A DNA stretch of 21,834 bases. It comes from Treponema sp. GTDB lineage: Bacteria; Spirochaetota; Spirochaetia; Treponematales; Treponemataceae. The notes below the pieces were generated by a model. The model ran no database searches. It had not been told where the DNA came from and saw only the letters and a program-made list of their open reading frames with translations. Shown one piece after another: positions 8,101-16,130 of this stretch (positions within the stretch are counted from its first letter, which is position 1; the number at the start of each line of letters is the position of its first letter). The stretch is from assembly GCA_004554075.1 (NCBI GenBank), contig SFOB01000038.1, positions 1 through 21,834 of the forward strand. The letters are read 5' to 3'. The translations under genes were made by a program, and so were the position numbers.

Positions 8101-8973
8101 CTACATCTTAAGAAAGTCATCTATATATTCTTCTGCATTAAAGGTCTGAATATTTTCATAAGATTCACCAGTACAAACAAAAGCAACTGGAAGACCAAGT
8201 TCACGACCAATTGAAACTGCAACTCCACCCTTTGCGGTTGAATCATATTTTGTCATGATAATTGCATCAATCTTTACAGCTTCATTAAAAACCTCTGCCT
8301 GGCGAAGGGCATTCTGGCCTGTAGTTGCATCAATGACGAGAATCTTTTTGTAGCAGCCTTCGTCCGCCTTAAGACCGCAGGTGCGGTCAATTTTCTGCAG
8401 CTCGCGGACAAGATTTTCTTTATTGTGAAGACGGCCTGCAGTATCAGCAATAACCACTCCAGGGCCTGCCGCACGCAAAGCGTCTGCTGCATCAAAAACA
8501 ACAGCAGAAGGATCTGAACCATGCTGGTGACTTACAACACGAACACCAAGGCGCTCTCCATGCAGGGCAAGCTGTTCAATTGCGGCCGCGCGGAAAGTAT
8601 CTGCACTGGCAAGAACAATATTTTCAACATCATGTTCCTTAAAGTATTTTGCAAGCTTTGCGGCAGTTGTAGTCTTTCCAACGCCATTTACGCCCAGCAT
8701 CATCCACACATTCTGCTTTCCAGCTTCAGGCATAAGAGACAGAGCCTTTACATCTCTGAGCAAAAGTTCCTTAAGCTTTGCAACAATACCTTCCTGTTCA
8801 CGGATTTTTTCTTTACTGCAGATTGATTCCAGTTCATCAACTACTTCAAAAGCAGTTTTTGCACCAATGTCTCCTTCTACAAGCATATCTGTAAGCTCTT
8901 CAAAAAATTCTTCATTAATTGAATTTCCCTTAGAAAAAAGAGCCTTTAATTTTTCACCAAACGATTGCTTCAT
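8101..8973 (-). CDS. ftsY: FtsY, signal recognition particle receptor GTPase
   Basis: 290 aa; NG-domain-only form, without the long acidic A domain of E. coli FtsY. The N domain spans about 1-80. The G domain shows G1 GVNGVGKTTTAAK (94-106), the DTFRAAA element (125-131), G3 DTAGR (177-181), G4 TKYD (241-244, where TKLD is commoner) and the closing STAKGG motif. It docks ribosome-SRP complexes at the inner membrane. The start overlaps the preceding stop as ATGA with GGAG 7 bases upstream. The alternative, Ffh, is excluded because the M domain is missing and the DTFRAAA/STAKGG signatures are of FtsY type. Confidence 0.96.
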   Translation of the reverse strand: MKQSFGEKLKALFSKGNSINEEFFEELTDMLVEGDIGAKTAFEVVDELESICSKEKIREQEGIVAKLKELLLRDVKALSLMPEAGKQNVWMMLGVNGVGKTTTAAKLAKYFKEHDVENIVLASADTFRAAAIEQLALHGERLGVRVVSHQHGSDPSAVVFDAADALRAAGPGVVIADTAGRLHNKENLVRELQKIDRTCGLKADEGCYKKILVIDATTGQNALRQAEVFNEAVKIDAIIMTKYDSTAKGGVAVSIGRELGLPVAFVCTGESYENIQTFNAEEYIDDFLKM

Positions 8974-10697
8974 TCCGAATCTCCATCATTTTTGTTTTCT
9001 GTATTTTGATTAATTGTTTCCTCATTTTCGGCCGGAGTTACACTTGCCTGATCAAGGTTTACTATTGTAAAATCCTCCAGCTTTCCGGCCTTTGCCTTTT
9101 CTGGTAAAACAGAATTTGCTGCAACTAAATAACGTACAAGCTCATAGCCCCAGAAAAGTGCACAGCCAATAGAAATGGCCCTTGTAATATTTGTAGCAGT
9201 CTGCCAGTTCTTTGCAGTCTGATAATCTACCTGACCGTTTTTATATAGATTTACATTATTCTGATAATTTGCATAAGTATAGAAAGTCGGCATTAAGGAA
9301 ATCACCAGGAGGCTGTAGGAGCCATACATAATCTTACGGCGTTTATCAATATAAGCCATTCTATCTCTTGGTTTTGGATTGATGATTACATAACTTCCGT
9401 CAAAGGTAAGCTTCTGCGGAATATAAAAGAAAGCAGTTTCGCCGTTCTCTGCAATAAACTCTCCAAGAATCTCTTTTCCGTTAATTGCAATCTGTGATTT
9501 TTTGCCGTCTATTTCCAGAGCCCTCTCACCATTCATAAGAATGCTTCCGTTAAGAGGCTTCTTCATACCAACCTGCAAAAAGCCGGATTTTGGTTTTTCA
9601 AAGCTTACCTGAATTTTATATTTTTTATTGCCTTCAAAATTATAAGTTGTTGCAGCAGTTTTATAACCATCTGAAACAAACTGAATTGTATTGATTCCGG
9701 AATCAACAATAAGTTTTCCATTTTCAAGGTGCTGCAAAACATCATCTATGTAAACCATTGTTTTATTCAAAGCTTCCTGAGGTTCAATTTCAATCTGCAG
9801 TTCTACAGGAAAGGAATTTGAAATAACAGGTATAAGCTGCATTGCAATGCTTGTGTTTATAAGCTCCAGTTCCTGAACTGTACCAACTTCAACTACAGAA
9901 CCAATCAGCTTTGCCCCTGGATAAGCATAAAGATCTACATTGATGGAAATATAATCTCCATATTTTGAAAAATGTCCTGTAACAAGAGTGTTTATACCTG
10001 CAGATACAATTGATTTTTCGCAAAGGGGATCTGTGATGCTTAAATTCTTAAGATCTTCCGGCAAGGAATAAAGGGATGTAAAATCATCTTTATAAAAGCT
10101 GACAGCTTCCTGCTGAATGAGACTTTCGTCCTTCACAAAAATATTGCTGAATAAATTTTTATATCTGCTAAGCTCGGATGAATCTCCTGTCTGATTGCTG
10201 AGCTGCTCTGAAACAAGCTGAACTTTTCTTTCATTTTCTTCCGTAGCTTTTTTCAGGGACTCCAGGTTTGCATTTATTTTTTTCTGGATTTCATCGATTT
10301 TTTTCTGAGACTCTTTAATTGCACTTTTCAGTTTATAATCAGAATAATTACTCAGTACCAGGGCGTCTCTCTTTTTATATTCAGCACTAAGCTGCAAAAA
10401 CAAAGATTGACGCTCCGTGCGAAGTTTATATTTTGTTATTTCAAACTGTTCTTCGGGCATTACATTGCGGGTAACTGAGTTTCCGATTTTTTCCAGAATA
10501 TCAATTGGAATCATTTCTGCAGTTTTAGAATTAACCGCATCTGCAGTAACTCCCTTGTCCAGAGAAAATTTTTGAGCTGCAATTACCCATTTTCCGTTTT
10601 CAGAGAAAAGCGGCATAGCAGAGAGAATGAAATAAAAAATAAAAATACAGGCAGAAGAATTAAGACTCCACCGGCTTTTATACTTCCTCGTCATCAT
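8970..10697 (-). CDS. Secreted coiled-coil/PEGA-like protein with C-terminal membrane segments, function unknown
   Basis: About 575 aa from the chosen ATG. The frame is open upstream to 10748, but that start would lie 71 bases inside prfB and put extra residues before the signal peptide; starting at 10697 (or the next ATG, 10694) gives a signal peptide of about 32 residues ending LFS-ENG. Then come a first domain, a charged coiled coil (about 86-168), and a region like the TolB/CsgG-type fold (INTLVTGHFSKYGDYISI). A PEGA-like domain at about 300-360 (VYIDD...GKL...SGINTIQFVSDGYKT) follows, then two hydrophobic segments near 455-475 and 505-530. It is probably anchored in the inner membrane facing the periplasm. 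It ends in an ATGA overlap with ftsY. PEGA domains are associated with surface or envelope contacts; no function is assigned. Confidence 0.8.
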   Translation of the reverse strand: MMTRKYKSRWSLNSSACIFIFYFILSAMPLFSENGKWVIAAQKFSLDKGVTADAVNSKTAEMIPIDILEKIGNSVTRNVMPEEQFEITKYKLRTERQSLFLQLSAEYKKRDALVLSNYSDYKLKSAIKESQKKIDEIQKKINANLESLKKATEENERKVQLVSEQLSNQTGDSSELSRYKNLFSNIFVKDESLIQQEAVSFYKDDFTSLYSLPEDLKNLSITDPLCEKSIVSAGINTLVTGHFSKYGDYISINVDLYAYPGAKLIGSVVEVGTVQELELINTSIAMQLIPVISNSFPVELQIEIEPQEALNKTMVYIDDVLQHLENGKLIVDSGINTIQFVSDGYKTAATTYNFEGNKKYKIQVSFEKPKSGFLQVGMKKPLNGSILMNGERALEIDGKKSQIAINGKEILGEFIAENGETAFFYIPQKLTFDGSYVIINPKPRDRMAYIDKRRKIMYGSYSLLVISLMPTFYTYANYQNNVNLYKNGQVDYQTAKNWQTATNITRAISIGCALFWGYELVRYLVAANSVLPEKAKAGKLEDFTIVNLDQASVTPAENEETINQNTENKNDGDSE

Positions 10698-11815
10698 CCC
10701 CCGAGCCGTCCATAGGAAGGCCTTTCCATTTTGCAACAAGGTATGCATTCATAAAGTCATCCAGGTCTCCGTCCATAACAGCCTGAATATTTCCTACAGA
10801 ATATCTTGTACGGTGGTCTTTTACCATTGTATAAGGACAGAATACATAAGAGCGGATCTGGCTTCCAAAAGAAATATCCTTTTTTTCTGCCATGAACTTT
10901 GAGTTTTCTTTTTCCTTCTGCTCACGGTAGTATTCGTAAAGACGAGCCTTGAGCATGTTCATACAGGTCTGGCGGTTCATAAGCTGGCTGCGCTCTGTCT
11001 GGCAGGCAACTACAATACCAGTCGGAATATGTGTAAAGCGGACTGCAGAGTCTGTTTTGTTAACGTGCTGTCCACCCTTTCCACCTGCACGGTAAGTATC
11101 TACGCGCAGATCTTCCGGTTTAATGTCAACTTCAATTGTATCATCCAGAACAGGATAAACATAAACCGAAGCAAAACTTGTATGACGACGGGCATTTGCG
11201 TCAAAAGGAGAAATACGAACCAGACGATGTATTCCTCCCTCCCCCTTAAGATAACCGTAAACAAAGTCACCGGAAATCTGAATTGTAATAGATTTGATTC
11301 CGCCTTCTGCTTCCAGTTCATCTACAACTTCTGTTTTATAGCCGTGACGTTCTGCCCATCTCAAATACATACGGCTGAGCATAAAGGCCCAGTCACAGGC
11401 TTCTGTTCCACCAGCACCTGCATGTACGGTAAGGAAGGCATCGTTCTGGTCTACCTCGCCAGAAAGGAGGTTCAAAATGTTTAATTTATCAAACTGAGTT
11501 TTTGCAGCCTCGTACATAGAGCGAACTTCATCTTCGTCGCTCTGTTCGCCGGATTCTGCGGCAAGCTCATACATGGCTTCGAGGTCATCCATATCTGCAA
11601 TGATTTTTTTCCAGGGTTCAATTCGGCTTTTGAGCTTTCTTATCTGGCTCATCACCTTTTCTGCGGCTTCGTGGTCATCCCAGAAACCAGGGGCTTCGGT
11701 AAGCTTTTCTTTATCTGCTATCGCCTTTTCAATTGCGGCAGAGTCAAAGACGCCCCCAAACATTCATGATTTCTTCTCTCAACTGTTCTACTGGTAACTT
11801 AATTTCTTCTAACAT
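10678..11815 (-). CDS. prfB: Peptide chain release factor 2, expressed through a programmed +1 frameshift
   Basis: RF2 recognises UGA and UAA stops and triggers peptide release. The long frame alone (from 11763) lacks a proper start; the true start is the ATG at 11815, giving 23 codons (MLEEIKLPVEQLREEI...) to an in-frame TGA at 11746-11744. A +1 shift on CTT-TGA-C continues with DSAAIEKA..., making about 378 aa. In that numbering the RF2-specific SPF recognition motif is at 202-204 and the catalytic GGQ at 247-249. An in-frame TGA lies five codons upstream of 11815, so no earlier start is possible. There is no ribosome site before the ATG; the promoter -10 ends 6 bases away. It is the first gene of a long minus-strand block and overlaps the next gene. 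Confidence 0.97.
11744..11757 (-). promoter_or_regulatory. prfB autoregulatory +1 frameshift site
   Basis: On the minus strand the order is GGGGG (11757-11753), CGT, CTT, TGA, C. This reproduces the known RF2 site in E. coli, GGGGG-TAT-CTT-TGA-C, with the same 3-base spacing between the internal Shine-Dalgarno-like G run and the slippery CTT. When RF2 is scarce, the slow UGA lets the ribosome slip from CTT to TTT and read GAC, so RF2 controls its own synthesis. Confidence 0.95.
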
Positions 11816-11821
11816 ATGCTT

Positions 11822-11850
11822 AGAATATCAGTAAACTTGATTTTCTGCAA
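11822..11850 (-). promoter_or_regulatory. Predicted sigma70-type promoter for prfB and the downstream block
   Basis: Minus strand: -35 TTGCAG (11850-11845), 17-bp spacer, -10 TATTCT (11827-11822). The -10 ends 6 bases before the prfB ATG, so position +1 coincides with the A of the start codon at 11815. This predicts a leaderless transcript, in keeping with the missing ribosome site. Prediction from motif and spacing only. Confidence 0.6.
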
Positions 11851-11865
11851 TTCTAACTATATTAT
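11837..11865 (+). promoter_or_regulatory. Predicted sigma70-type promoter for the divergent plus-strand gene
   Basis: TTGATT (11837-11842), 17-bp spacer, TATTAT (11860-11865). Position +1 falls at 11872, one base before the ATG at 11873, again predicting a leaderless mRNA. The surrounding AT-rich run offers other -10 registers (such as TATATT with a 15-bp spacer), so the exact start is uncertain. Its -35 lies 2 bases from the -35 of the opposing prfB promoter. Confidence 0.55.
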
Positions 11866-11872
11866 TATATAT

Positions 11873-12748
11873 ATGAAGAAAACTATTTGCTCGCTTATTT
11901 TGATTATTGCAGCCTCTCTTTTATTTGCAGAAAAACCTCTTGTAAGGGATATTCAGGCAAAAGTCGGAAACGGAAAAAAGGTTCGCATCAGCTGGCAGCT
12001 TCCTCAAAAACCTGAGCCTGCCTTATATAATCTTCTGATTTACAGAACTACCGGGCAGATTTCTTCATATTCTCAACTGAAAAATCTTGAGCCTATAGCA
12101 AGTCTTGCTCCGGAAAAAACAAGTTATATAGACACACTTGAAGATCTTCGTGATTATTTTTACACCGTAATTTCCGAAACAGAAAAAGGTCCTTACGATG
12201 TAGTTCTCCTTTCCTTTAATTCAACAGTAACAAGCGTTCATCTCACTACAAAAAAACAGACAGAAGAAGCCGTAGAAAAAAATGAAACAGAAACAATGTA
12301 TCCGGATGGAACTCTTAGAAAAACACCTCTTCCATACCTTGATATAATAGACGGTGTTGGAGCAGAACCTCTTGTTTCTGATAAAACAGCGTCTGATGTT
12401 TCTTCTCTTACTGGCGGCAGTAAAAAAGCTTCTAAATCTGCAGTTCTTACACCATATATCTTTGAAGAAGATCTTGTTTCACCGGATGGCGGAGATGCCT
12501 ACCTTCTTTTCGAAATTCTAAAATCATCTTTTGTTACCAAAAAGTACAAGGAATCAATAGATAAACTGAACCATCTGATTGGAACCAACATAAGTGAAAG
12601 CACACGCAACCGCGCATACTTTTATCTTGGAGAAGCTCAGTATTTTAATAAAAATTACGAAGAAGCTGTAAGAAACTTTGTAAAGGTTCAGAGCGTATAT
12701 CCAACCTTATCACAGAAATGGCTGGAAGCTTCGTTGGATAGAATATAG
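11873..12748 (+). CDS. Secreted FN3-like/TPR-like protein, function unknown
   Basis: 291 aa from the ATG at 11873. The frame is open from an ATG at 11816, but that would place the start inside the promoter region; MKKTICSLILIIAASLLFA is a clear signal peptide beginning at 11873. Residues about 22-115 look like a fibronectin-type-III sheet (VRISWQLPQKPEP..YNLLIYRT, then YFYTVISE). A Ser/Thr/Lys-rich linker follows, and residues about 205-290 contain TPR-like helices (YKESIDKLNHLI, AYFYLGEAQYFNKNYEEAVRNF), suggesting a periplasmic scaffold. It is the only plus-strand gene here, divergent from prfB and convergent with the TPR gene. It has no ribosome site. Family not recognised. Confidence 0.82.
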   Translation: MKKTICSLILIIAASLLFAEKPLVRDIQAKVGNGKKVRISWQLPQKPEPALYNLLIYRTTGQISSYSQLKNLEPIASLAPEKTSYIDTLEDLRDYFYTVISETEKGPYDVVLLSFNSTVTSVHLTTKKQTEEAVEKNETETMYPDGTLRKTPLPYLDIIDGVGAEPLVSDKTASDVSSLTGGSKKASKSAVLTPYIFEEDLVSPDGGDAYLLFEILKSSFVTKKYKESIDKLNHLIGTNISESTRNRAYFYLGEAQYFNKNYEEAVRNFVKVQSVYPTLSQKWLEASLDRI

Positions 12749-12788
12749 ATTGCCACATACTTCGTGCCCGCAGGGCGACGTGGCAATC
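12748..12788. terminator. GC-rich hairpin between convergent genes, probable bidirectional terminator
   Basis: Perfect 9-bp arms GATTGCCAC (12748-12756) and GTGGCAATC (12780-12788) enclose a second stem, CGTGCCC/GGGC(G)ACG, with a GCA loop. The structure begins on the last base of one stop codon and ends 3 bases before the other. On the plus strand it is followed by a T-rich stretch (CTTATTTT), on the minus strand by a weaker one. The position between convergent stops supports termination in both directions. Confidence 0.65.
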
Positions 12789-12791
12789 CAT

Positions 12792-14885
12792 CTATCTTAT
12801 TTTACGCAACAAATCAATAATCGCAGGACGTTCAACAGCCTTCTTGATTTCAGCAACAAGCTCATCACCCTTTACTGTATTATTTACAACTGGGTTACCA
12901 TTTTCATCTGCATTTGGAACAGTATCCATTCCAGTTTCTGTATTCTGATCAGGCATACTTACAAGAACAAGTTCATCATCTTCATTTATTCTGTCATAAA
13001 AACCATGACTTGTTATAACTGCTTCAGAAACTTCTTCCCCAGCTTCTGTAACAAGCAGCATACCAACAACATCATCATCGCGGAAGAAAAGTCCTGCTCC
13101 GCTGTCCGCAGTTTTTACACAGCCTTTGCGGACAATCTTAAATTCTGCATCCTTTACAATATTTTCAGAACGACCTAAATCAATTAAAACTGTTTTTCCG
13201 TTACGCTGCAAAATCTTTCCGCGTACTGTAAGTTTTTCCAGAACCGAATTACGGAAACGGCGCAATACAGTAGAAAAACGGTTATTGCCGGTTGCATAAT
13301 ATTTTTCATTGAAGGTTTCTGTTCCGGTTCTTCCCGAATACATTGTGGCATTAAGGCTTACATCATCCTCGCCTTCACTCAAGGAAACAATTACGAAATA
13401 ATCAAAATTATTAGCCCGGGCATTTTTAAATGCTTCACCATATCCTGAAACTGGAGTTACCTGAGTTTTTACAGAAGTAATTGCAACGCCGGAAAAAACA
13501 TCTCCACAGGCAAGGGCTGTAAGACGGTCTGAGTCGGCATGATTAAAGGTTGAAGTATTTTCTGTATAGAAAACTGCAATGTTCCAGCGAATCTTATCCA
13601 GATAAAAAGCGTCTACCTTCCATCTTTTTGCAAGTGTATTATTAAGAAGAGAATCATAAGCTTCAATTGTATCATTAAGACTTTGCGGAAGTTTTTTATC
13701 AGTATTTTCTTTTACAAACTTAAGCTGGCTCAAATAAAGCTCATGCATTCCGTTTAATTCCAGAATTTCTGCATAGGCAAGACGAGCTGCCGCGTTTGAC
13801 GGGTCCAGCATAAGCGCCCGCTGATATTCGTAAGTACTTCCAGCTTTGTCATAACGGCTGTCATACTGACGGGCATTATTCAGATGATAAGAAGCCCATT
13901 CTTGTCTTCTCTTGTCATCAAAATCAAGTTCGTTTTTAGCAGTAAGTTCCAGCATCATCCTCATAAGTTCATCCTGAGGATTTATAGAAAGACCTGTATC
14001 CCAGGTAGCAATTGCTTCTTCCATTTTGCCTAGTTTTGCCTCTGCAATTCCCTGAAGGTACCAGGCAGAGCTGCTGTTACGGTTTCGGCTGATAATAAAA
14101 TGACAAAGATCTATAACATCTGAATAGCGGTGCTGAAGATAAACAATCTGAGCCAGAAGTTCGTAAGCCTGTTCATAAGCTCCACGAATCTCAACTGCAA
14201 TGCGGGCATGCTTTTCTGCAGTCTTATAATCGCCTTTCATTGTATAAATGATTGCAGCAAGATAATGAACCTCTGGTTCTCCAGAATAATACTGCATTGC
14301 CTGGCGCAGATATTTTTCAGACTGTGCATATCTTTTTGTTTCTGCGCAAACCAGGGCCAGGGACAAAAGAGCCTTTCTGTTAGAGTTCTGACGTTTTAAA
14401 GCCTCTGCATACTGATTTTCTGCACCGGAAAACTTTCCATCATAAAGTTCAATTTCTGCAAGACCAAAATGAGCATCTATATCGTTAGGATATTTTTTCA
14501 GGATTTCATTGAAAATACTTCTGGCTTCATCTGTTCGTCCAAGAGCCAGCAGAATCATACCTTTAAGATTTTTTATTTCGGGTTTATTACTTTCATATTT
14601 TTCTGCACTTTCAAGATACTGAAAGGCAAGATCAAATTCTCCAAGATGATAAGAACAGTCTGCAAGTCGGAACCAGGCATCACTAAAGGCCGGATTTGAA
14701 TTTACTACCTCAATATAATATTGAGAAGCTGTATACCAGTTTTCATCATTCTGAAGTTCAACAGCCTCATTATAAAGTTTGAGGATATTTTTTGATTCTG
14801 CGGCAAAAAGCGGAGTCCCTGCCCCTGCTAAAAGCGCAGTAAAAACCAGCGCACCTGCAAATCGACTTATCTTTCTACTCATCAT
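12792..14885 (-). CDS. Periplasmic TPR-repeat protein with C-terminal FlgT-like domain, function unknown
   Basis: About 697 aa from the ATG at 14885. An in-frame ATG at 14897 exists, but the later ATG pair gives a cleaner signal peptide (MMSRKISRFAGALVF...PLFA) and sits just after AAAGG. Residues about 35-330 are successive TPR units (for example AWFRLADCSYHLGEFDLAFQYLE and AIATWDTGLSINPQ), an interaction scaffold. A middle region (about 400-560) is unassigned. Residues near 555-600 (GKILQRNGKTVLIDLGRSENIVKDAEF split by family) resemble the small beta domain at the end of FlgT-like proteins; this is a pattern resemblance only. It overlaps the end of the CBS gene by 11 bases and ends the minus-strand block. 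Likely an envelope assembly factor; no specific role can be claimed. Confidence 0.85.
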   Translation of the reverse strand: MMSRKISRFAGALVFTALLAGAGTPLFAAESKNILKLYNEAVELQNDENWYTASQYYIEVVNSNPAFSDAWFRLADCSYHLGEFDLAFQYLESAEKYESNKPEIKNLKGMILLALGRTDEARSIFNEILKKYPNDIDAHFGLAEIELYDGKFSGAENQYAEALKRQNSNRKALLSLALVCAETKRYAQSEKYLRQAMQYYSGEPEVHYLAAIIYTMKGDYKTAEKHARIAVEIRGAYEQAYELLAQIVYLQHRYSDVIDLCHFIISRNRNSSSAWYLQGIAEAKLGKMEEAIATWDTGLSINPQDELMRMMLELTAKNELDFDDKRRQEWASYHLNNARQYDSRYDKAGSTYEYQRALMLDPSNAAARLAYAEILELNGMHELYLSQLKFVKENTDKKLPQSLNDTIEAYDSLLNNTLAKRWKVDAFYLDKIRWNIAVFYTENTSTFNHADSDRLTALACGDVFSGVAITSVKTQVTPVSGYGEAFKNARANNFDYFVIVSLSEGEDDVSLNATMYSGRTGTETFNEKYYATGNNRFSTVLRRFRNSVLEKLTVRGKILQRNGKTVLIDLGRSENIVKDAEFKIVRKGCVKTADSGAGLFFRDDDVVGMLLVTEAGEEVSEAVITSHGFYDRINEDDELVLVSMPDQNTETGMDTVPNADENGNPVVNNTVKGDELVAEIKKAVERPAIIDLLRKIR

Positions 14886-15657
14886 CCTTTCCGTCATCAG
14901 TATTTTTTATAATCTTTACCATATTGATTCGGTGACCTTCCATGTCCTGTACAATAAAGTCGTAATCATTCCAGCTCACCTTTTCATATTTTACAGGAAC
15001 CTTGCCAAACAAATCAAATACAAAACCACCAAGGGAATCAAAATCTTCGTTAGGGAATTCTGCTTCCAGGCTTTCATTCAAATCATCAAGGTCTACACGG
15101 GCATCACAAAGCCATACATTGTCGCTTACCTTAAGGATATCTTCCTGTTCCTTATCAAACTCATCCTGAATATCGCCTACAATTTCCTCGATAATATCTT
15201 CCATTGTTACAATGCCGGAAACTCCACCGTATTCATCAATTGCAATTGCAATATGAAGGTGATGGCGGCGGAATTCACGGAGCAGAGAGTCAATTCTCTT
15301 ACTTTCCGGAACAAAATAAGCCTTGCGGGCCATCTGTGTAAGGTTGATTTCTTTTTTCTCGGCAAGACACTTAATGATATCTTTTACATAAAGAACACCA
15401 ATTACATTATCAATTGAGTCTGTATAAAGGGGAAATCTGGAATGTCCGCTGGCAACAATTTTATTAAAAAGTTCATCCTGCGGTGTATCACTTGAAATGA
15501 AGTCTACATCGATTCGGGGAATCATAACTTCTTTAACAGAGGTTTTAGACAAATCCTCTACACCCTGAATCATATCTTTTTTTTCTTCGTTTAATATTTC
15601 CTGCTGAATTATTTCCGCCTCTTCTGCGGCAGTTTTCTTTTTCTTAAAAAAACTCAT
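14875..15657 (-). CDS. tlyC: CorC/TlyC-family CBS-domain protein
   Basis: 260 aa soluble form, without the DUF21 membrane domain of CorB-type relatives. After a charged N-terminus the VKEVMIPRIDV signature (41-51) opens the CBS pair (about 45-165), with GHSRFPLY (71-78) and IDEYGGVSGIVTMEDIIEEIVGD split across 140-162. A CorC_HlyC transporter-associated domain follows (about 175-252; DFDSLGGFVF at 205-214). CBS pairs bind adenosine nucleotides. Relatives have been called haemolysins (TlyC) or magnesium/cobalt efflux factors (CorC), and both functions are uncertain. Its start overlaps the ybeY stop (ATGA). Its position after ybeY is the widely conserved bacterial order. The gene symbol is by family. 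Confidence 0.92.
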   Translation of the reverse strand: MSFFKKKKTAAEEAEIIQQEILNEEKKDMIQGVEDLSKTSVKEVMIPRIDVDFISSDTPQDELFNKIVASGHSRFPLYTDSIDNVIGVLYVKDIIKCLAEKKEINLTQMARKAYFVPESKRIDSLLREFRRHHLHIAIAIDEYGGVSGIVTMEDIIEEIVGDIQDEFDKEQEDILKVSDNVWLCDARVDLDDLNESLEAEFPNEDFDSLGGFVFDLFGKVPVKYEKVSWNDYDFIVQDMEGHRINMVKIIKNTDDGKDDE

Positions 15658-16130
15658 TTTATTATTTTTTCATCCTTTAATTTTTCTAAAACTTTTTCCT
15701 GAAGCACAAGCATTTCACAGACCGGAACTCTACCTTTTTCAATATGCTCTTCGCCATGGTCCATTCCATTCAGGTGGAGAAGTCCGTGCACGATAAGACG
15801 TTTAAGTTCATCATTACGGCTCTCATTAAAATATTCGGCATTTACAGGCAGAGTATCAAGGCTTATTACAATATCACCTACACATTTCCACTTGCCTTCT
15901 TCATCCTCATATTCTTCATCGTTCTCAAAAGAAAGAACATCTGTAGTGGAGTCAATGTTACGGTAAGTTTTGTTAAGCTCCTGCATATAAGTGTCATTGC
16001 ACAAAAGCATGGAGATTTCTTCGCCGTCAAATTTTAATTGGCCAAGGGCTTTCTGCACAAAAGGCTCTACATTTTCAAACCAGTCAGGCTCTTCTACGCC
16101 CTCCTGCATTGCTACATATACTCGGTTCAT
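15654..16130 (-). CDS. ybeY: YbeY, metal-dependent endoribonuclease for rRNA maturation
   Basis: 158 aa, normal family size. The zinc-binding motif H115-x3-H119-x5-H125 (HGLLHLNGMDH) is complete, preceded by the family motif NKTYRNIDSTTDVLSF (53-68). YbeY acts in 16S rRNA 3'-end processing and ribosome quality control in the cytoplasm. It overlaps the upstream HD gene by 4 bases and the downstream CBS gene by 4 bases, with AAGG about 8 bases before its ATG. The cluster phoH-(pgpH)-ybeY-tlyC is a common conserved neighbourhood, which supports the assignment. Confidence 0.96.
   Translation of the reverse strand: MNRVYVAMQEGVEEPDWFENVEPFVQKALGQLKFDGEEISMLLCNDTYMQELNKTYRNIDSTTDVLSFENDEEYEDEEGKWKCVGDIVISLDTLPVNAEYFNESRNDELKRLIVHGLLHLNGMDHGEEHIEKGRVPVCEMLVLQEKVLEKLKDEKIIK

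Noticed and set aside
8241..8260. TKYD instead of TKLD in the FtsY G4 motif as a functional defect
   Set aside because: The variable position of TKxD tolerates change; Lys and Asp, which read guanine, are present.
10698..10748. ATG at 10748 as the start of the coiled-coil/PEGA-like protein
   Set aside because: It gives a 71-base overlap with prfB, no ribosome site and an odd N-terminal extension; the ATG pair at 10697/10694 leads straight into a signal peptide.
11744..11763. prfB as a frameshifted pseudogene or sequencing error
   Set aside because: The break falls exactly at the known CTT-TGA-C programmed site with the upstream G run at correct spacing, and both sides encode conserved RF2 sequence.
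11816..11872. Upstream ATG at 11816 as the start of the plus-strand secreted protein
   Set aside because: It would add 19 residues before a perfect signal peptide and would place the start inside the promoter elements.
14779..15417. Plus-strand open frame of 212 codons
   Set aside because: It is antisense to the CBS-domain gene, has no recognisable motif and crosses two real genes; a shadow frame.
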